From contig CANJKZ010000008.1 in assembly GCA_947471745.1 (NCBI GenBank), positions 3,822,001 through 3,886,000 on the forward strand: DNA of 64,000 bases. Direction: 5' to 3'. The stretch's first letter is position 1; each line of letters begins with the position of its first letter. This DNA comes from Closterium sp. Naga37s-1. Taxonomy: Eukaryota > Streptophyta > Zygnematophyceae > Desmidiales > Closteriaceae. Made by a program: the position numbers and the translations under genes. Below, piece by piece: positions 43,481 through 64,000 of the stretch. Under the pieces are notes generated by a model that was not told the DNA's origin, made no database searches, and saw only the letters and a list, made by a program, of their open reading frames with translations.

Positions 43481-44260
43481 AGCGTGGTCAACGACGGAGT
43501 AAAGTGTGAGCGACAGCGGGAGGAAGCGAGGGCGACGGTGGGGGGAAGCGTAGGGGACGGCGACGGCGACGAGGGAAAGCGTGGGTGGCAGGGTGTGACG
43601 TCGACTAGGAAGCGCGGGAGGGGAATGTAGCTGAGGCAAACATAGGGCGAATGCGCGGGAAATGACCGCGATCGACCGTTTGATTACCTATTATCGAGCT
43701 CGGAGAGGAGATGCATGCGCCGCAAACTGTCGTTTGCGCGGTCGCGCAGGGTTTCGACGACGACGCTGAGTAAAAAGCGGCGCCATCGCATAGAATCTGT
43801 TTGGTGTTTTTTTTTTTTTTTTTTTCCGGTGGATTGGGCTCCAGCTCTATTGGCTTTCTGCTCTACCTAGGAGTTTCACGTGACTACTATGTGGTCGAGC
43901 ATGACCTGAATTACAACAATTTCCAATCTGTACACAGCTTGCCTTGCCCTACTCCCTTCAGGAGGGAGCGGTTGGGACTCTCGCCAACCAATTTTGGGCT
44001 TACGACTCTCTGCAGTTTTGCGGGGCGTCATTCGGTAACCAGAGAGGCTCGGGAAGTCAACTGTGGGCTCGGAAGGCAAACTGTGCACAGTTTGCCTTCC
44101 TTTTCTTGTAATTCAGGTCTTGGGCTTTAATACGAACAACAGCGAGTAATTTTCTCCTAACTGGCAGCCAGAACTTACGAGCCTGCCCCTGTAAATTCAC
44201 TCCGAATCACATCACTGGTGGTGACTCGGATGCGAGAGAAGCCTGTCGAGATGCAATCTG

Positions 44261-45512
44261 TCAGTAGGCCTTGGCACTTGCAGTGATCGATCCCTTTAGC
44301 ACCGCCACGCTGGTAACATTAACCACAACATAGAAGTCCGAGGGTTTCCCGAACACCCCAGCGTCAACTAACGACTTGATAGCACCGACTGGCTGCAAAG
44401 GCTGATATTTACCGAGCTGAACCGATGCGTTTATGGTGCAGTTCCAGTTGCCGCTTGTTGCTTCCGCTTGAAAGGTGCACGGGAACTGGGCCACAAGGGA
44501 CCCAGTGCTGTTTTTGTAGTAACTGGGAGGGGAGAAAGATGCGGCGGTCGCGCCTTTGGCGCCCATAACGCGGACGACAAACGAGGTGGTTTGGGTAGTG
44601 GCCGTGCTGCAATGGGAGAGGGGAGAAGGGAGAGAGGGAGAGAGGGAGGGGGAGGGGCGAGGGGGAGGAGGGAGAGGTTGGGGTGACAGGCAGATGCAAG
44701 AGCACATGATGTTCCTATGATATTGTCACTGTAGGACAGTCCTGCTGGTGGAAACCCAAGGATCCAGGCCCCTCCCACAAATACAGCTTCGCTTCTTCTA
44801 GTGGGGAGCCTCTATTTGCACATTCAGCATGATAACGTGGACGAGACAGGATGAATGGTCATCGTGATAACGTGAGTGAGTAATCGGGGTTCCAATAAAG
44901 TCATCAAATGCTGTGAGAAGGAAATCAGGGTCCAGGGTACTACTAGTAGTGAGTTTTCAACGGAATGTGGCGCTTACACGGAAGCATTTAGGTTGCACGA
45001 GCCAGTCAAACCACCCGTTTTCGAAGAAAGCGTCGATGAGGCTTGGTCTGCCGCGCACGCGAAGAGGGATGAGCCGGTAGAGGGAGAAAGGGCCAGGGGG
45101 AGAAAAAGGCAGAGGAAAAGGCGAACGCATAATGATAAAAACTCTATCAATATCGGTTAAGCGAGGAGCATCGTGATGAGCATGTGCAAAGCAGATCTCA
45201 GCCTGAGATGTATGTGCGTATCAAACTGAGAGAGAGCGGGTTTTGGAACACACATTTCCATACGGACAGAGCGTTGTCTTCGTAGTCAACCTCCAGGCTT
45301 TTTGGAGTCGGACGGAAGGCGGCGATGGCGTTGCAGGTGAGAGAGAGCAGCACTGCACGAAAAGAGACGCGTGGCGAAAAAAAAAAAAAAAAGGTTGTTA
45401 CGAGTGAGATTTCTGAGATACTATGGGTGTTAGCAGGACCAGCGGCGGTCAAATCACGTATCCGATATGTACCAGCGAGGATGAACGCAGGTCGCAGTGA
45501 CGTGGGGGCCAT
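44261..45512 (-). CDS. Small secreted protein, family copy 3
   Basis: Four exons: 45512-45473, 45352 to about 45254, 45047-44978, 44606-44261 (stop TGA). With this model 555 nt, 184 aa. Signal peptide MAPTSLRPAFILA joined to VLLSLTCNAIAA. Mature protein has TGSCNLNASV across the exon 3/4 junction, then FPCTF, NWNCTI and LVDAGVFGKPSDFYVVVNV. Three N-x-S/T sites are seen. It is 15 kb from the tandem pair but keeps exon number and phases, so it arose by segmental duplication. The exon 2 donor is the least certain site. Function unknown. Confidence 0.7.
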
Positions 45513-45544
45513 GATGGCTAAGTAGTTCTATGGTAGCGGCGCGG

Positions 45545-45615
45545 CTGTCCTTCCAGTAGAGAATGGAGAGTATCAATCGGAGTGAAACGAATGAGATAAT
45601 CTCCGGGAAACAAGG
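45545..45615 (-). promoter_or_regulatory. Shared upstream block of the secreted-protein family
   Basis: GAGAATGGAG followed by CGGAGTGAAACGAATGAGAT lies 30-100 bp upstream of the copy 3 start. Similar blocks occur at 25880-25940 (copy 1) and 29155-29215 (copy 2), so a promoter role is plausible, though shared ancestry alone could explain it. Confidence 0.4.
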
Positions 45616-47047
45616 CGCTTATAACGTTTTAGGTTGTATTCCGTCACTGGTGGTTCTGCCAGTGGCATGACTCCGGCGTGTGCCAGCAAGGCTGCTGGTG
45701 TTGCTTTGCTTGTCGTGTTTTTTCTCCTGAAGCCTCCCCACTTCTCCGCCGCATGTGCCTATGGTAGACCGTACAGAAGCGCTCAGGAGAAACTGGTACA
45801 AACATAGCTGCCGCAAATCACGCTACACAAAATGAGCAGCCCCGCAGAACCACCTTATTTATCTGACTGGACAAAGTGAAGAGCATACAGCCGTACTAAG
45901 GGCGTGGAACATCTGGGATTCGTTTTCTACGCTAACAGTACGGTTCGGAAACATACCGCTCTAAAACTTACTAGAACTCACTTCAGCGTAGCGGTTATAA
46001 AATAGACCATTTCAACCGTTCGAGCGGGACGGTTCATTTGGGAACATTTCCAGATGTTCCACGCCGTAAACCACCCTTGTTGAAACAATCTGAGAGTACC
46101 CTCGCCGTTGATGTGGGTTCCGTTCCAGGTGCCGTGTCTCGCGCAAAACCATCCGAGTGTTTTGGAATGAGACGAGGGCCCAGTTCTGTTGCCGCACTAC
46201 TGGTGCCGACCCCTCCGCACAGCACTCGATGATGCTTCGTGAGGGCCTCTACCGGTGATCCTCGAAGATTCCATTCCAAGGGTGCATTCCTTGAATCAGG
46301 CTCGGGACCTTGAACTCTCTCCCGAACCTGGCCAGTGCTGTGCTGTGCTGTGCGGCCTACCAAGCGCAAAAGAACGCTGAACCAGTAGTGCTGTGCTGTC
46401 CCCTCATCCCAGGCAAACTGGGTGCGAGACTGGTGCGAGACTGGTTCCCGCTCGAATCGCGGACCCAGGGACAGCACAAGTAGTTCCGGGCAGGGACAAA
46501 TGCCACGAAAAAAACACGTTACGGGGGAGGGCAATGTCCCATTGGTGAAGAGAATTATTTTTGGTACTGGTTGGCTGCATTGCTCCAAACCCACCAATTA
46601 TCGTCGCGGAAAACATTTTAGTGGTCAGCACAGCAAAACTTTTACGAAGCTCCTCCAGTTGCGCGGAGGGTGGCAGGAAGCTGAATCGCACCAACGTGGG
46701 TGGTTCTTGGCTTCGCGGAAGCACCCGGCCGCACCAGTGGTGCTGTGCTGTCCGCCCTCCATTTACCGCTGGGCAACAGAACTGGGCCGAGGCTCTCATC
46801 TTTCGCTGTGCGACATAACAAAGTTTCGCAGCAGCAGCAGAAACCATACACCAAGACAAATGTCAGACTCGTTACAGCAACAGCGGTTTGTGTATATTGG
46901 ATAGTAGAATGTGCATTTTCAAGCTGAGAGTGAAAGACATTCATTTGAACACTGTAGCACCTTAACAGTGGTCAGTATGTAATGAATAACAACTATGTAG
47001 TGTTTCATTTTTCGAAGCCTATACATACAACTGCTCGTGCATATGAA
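45616..47047. other. Region without a supportable gene
   Basis: Contains a dispersed repeat copy at 45740-46200 (TTCTCCGCCGCATGTGCCTA and later GGTGCCGTGTCTCGCGCAAA), related to 26330 and 32145. Between 46200 and 46860 the phrase GCACAGCACT / GTGCTGTGCTGT recurs several times. No gene is seen; the last ~130 bp form the 3' flank of the histidine kinase. Confidence 0.5.
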
Positions 47048-62655
<15,608 letters not shown>

Positions 62656-63285
62656 CTGGGACGGGGATGGCCGGGGTGGGGGAGGGAGGGAGGCAGGGGA
62701 GTGGTGGGGAAGCAGAGAAGCACGTGCCGGCTCTGGGGTTCCTCCCTCTCTCGCCTACCTTGGCCTGCCACCACGCCGCCGCAAACACCAGCGACAGGAT
62801 CGCCCCTGCCATCACCACCCATCCCCACAGCAGACGTTGGGAAGGGGGATGGCCGGGGTGCGGGAGGGAGGGGGGAAGGGGAATGGTGGGGAAGCAGAAG
62901 GAGCACATGGCTCTGGGGGTCGTCCCTCTCGCCTGCCTTGGCCTGCCGCCACGCTGTCGCAAACACCAGCAACAGGATAGCAGCTGCCATCAGCACACAC
63001 CCCCACAGCAGACGCTGAAACGGGGAGAGCGAGTATGGGGGGAAGGGTGTGACGACAGGGGGCAAGCTGAGAAGCAAGTTACTGCGGGGAGTGCTGCCAT
63101 GCCATCGCAAACACCAGACCAGCGACAGGATAGACCCTGCCATCAGCACCCACACCCACATCAGACGCTGAAGAGCGGGAGGGAGAGGATGGAGGGTACA
63201 GGAGAGGGAATGACCACGGGAGGGACGGTGAGGAAACAAGATGGCTGCTGCCACCACCAGCACCCACACCCACAGCAGACGCTGG
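62656..63285 (-). repeat. Four upstream copies of the TM1 exon start of the HK
   Basis: The segment encoding RLLWGWVVMAGAILLMVFAA recurs beginning near 62838, 63013, 63167 and 63282. The copy at 62838 has lost its AG acceptor (AAC); the other three keep CAG. All keep a hydrophobic reading such as RLLWGCVLMAAAILLLVFAT, so mutually exclusive use cannot be excluded. Confidence 0.9.
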
Positions 63286-63419
63286 AAGGAGGGAAGGAAG
63301 GTGGGGGGCGGTGGAGGGGTTGTGTGTGACGGCAGGGGGAAGCTGAGAAGCAAGTTATGTTATTCTGCATGTCATCTCTCTCGTCCAGCAGCTTTCACCC
63401 CCAGAACCAAGGCCACAGC

Positions 63420-63757
63420 CAAGTGAGAGGTCACAGCCAAGTGAGAGGTCACAGCCAAGTGAGAGGTCATAGCCAAGTGAGAGGTCACAGCCAAGTGAGA
63501 GGTCACAGCCAAGTGAGAGGTCATTGCCAAGTGAGAGGTCACAGCCAAGTGAGAGGTCACATCCAAGTGAGAGGTCACATCCAAGTGAGAGGTCACAGCC
63601 AAGTGAGAGGTCACAGCCAAGTGAGAGGTCACAGCCAAGTGAGAGGTCATAGCCAAGTGAGAGGTCACAGCCAAGTGAGAGGTCACATCCAAGTGAGAGG
63701 TCACATCCAAGTGAGAGGTCACATCCAAGTGAGAGGTCACATCCAAGTGAGAGGTCG
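63420..63757 (+). repeat. 18-bp minisatellite, about 19 copies
   Basis: Unit GTGAGAGGTCACAGCCAA with A/T and CA/TA variants. A minus-strand ORF starting at 63848 (MNAGTLLRVASWFVCRACIV) runs into it and might be the start of the histidine kinase gene, but no supporting splice site was established. Confidence 0.95.
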
Positions 63758-63930
63758 CAGAACCTTTCTCAAGATGTTTTTTTTCACGCACAATACACGC
63801 ACGGCATACGAACCAGGACGCTACGCGCAGCAGCGTTCCTGCATTCACAGCGTCCCGGCCACCACATCATTTACGGCATGCCCTGCGCCACGGGTGGCTG
63901 ATTTGACTAGAAAATCAACGGCTCGGCCAA

Positions 63931-63932
63931 CA

Positions 63933-64000
<68 letters not shown>
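63931..64000 (+). repeat. CA dinucleotide run at window end
   Basis: Pure ACAC for 70 bp to the last base. Confidence 0.98.

Noticed and set aside
63420..63757. 18-bp array considered as a CRISPR or coding repeat
   Set aside because: Contiguous units, no spacers, no flanking cas genes.

Overview
This is nuclear DNA from a streptophyte, most likely a zygnematophycean green alga (a Closterium-like genome fits best, but the genus is inference). Three things support this: a plant-type fused NADH glutamate synthase, a cytokinin-receptor-type CHASE histidine kinase, and GC-rich exons cut by many short GT-AG introns. The window is unusually rich in microsatellites, minisatellites and low-complexity coding tracts.

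Layout: (1) 1-11335, plus strand: NADH-GOGAT without its extreme 5' end; 16 exons join to a clean 2185-codon frame plus stop. (2) 12674-23784, plus strand: a low-complexity protein of about 1298 aa whose C-terminus resembles the non-catalytic tail of plant FRAY/BLUS1-like Ste20 kinases, with no kinase domain seen. (3) 24470-29000 and 44261-45512, minus strand: three paralogous four-exon genes for small secreted proteins of about 167-184 aa that I do not recognise. (4) 30114-31566: a miniature non-autonomous LTR retrotransposon with LTRs, primer binding site and 5-bp target-site duplication. (5) 31.6-44.2 kb: mostly satellite-like arrays (21-, 22- and 16-bp units and a 1.6-kb G-rich array), plus one or two weak gene fragments. 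(6) 47048-62655, minus strand: a CHASE-domain hybrid histidine kinase of about 2487 aa from the first exon I can place; its start lies further upstream. (7) 63.4-64.0 kb: an 18-bp minisatellite and a CA run ending the window.

GOGAT assimilates ammonium-derived nitrogen and the histidine kinase is a likely cytokinin sensor. Nothing suggests the neighbouring genes share one pathway.

The most striking feature is structural. In nearly every intron of the three large genes, the adjoining exon edge with its splice site is repeated one to many times outward into the intron, sometimes as a full minisatellite whose every unit carries a splice donor. At more than a dozen such duplications a short palindrome with the core TTTTGAG-N4-CTCAAAA sits at the seam between the copies. 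The core is constant, while the N4 and the outer arms differ between loci but remain largely self-complementary. This looks like either an undescribed palindromic mobile element or the footprint of a duplication process.
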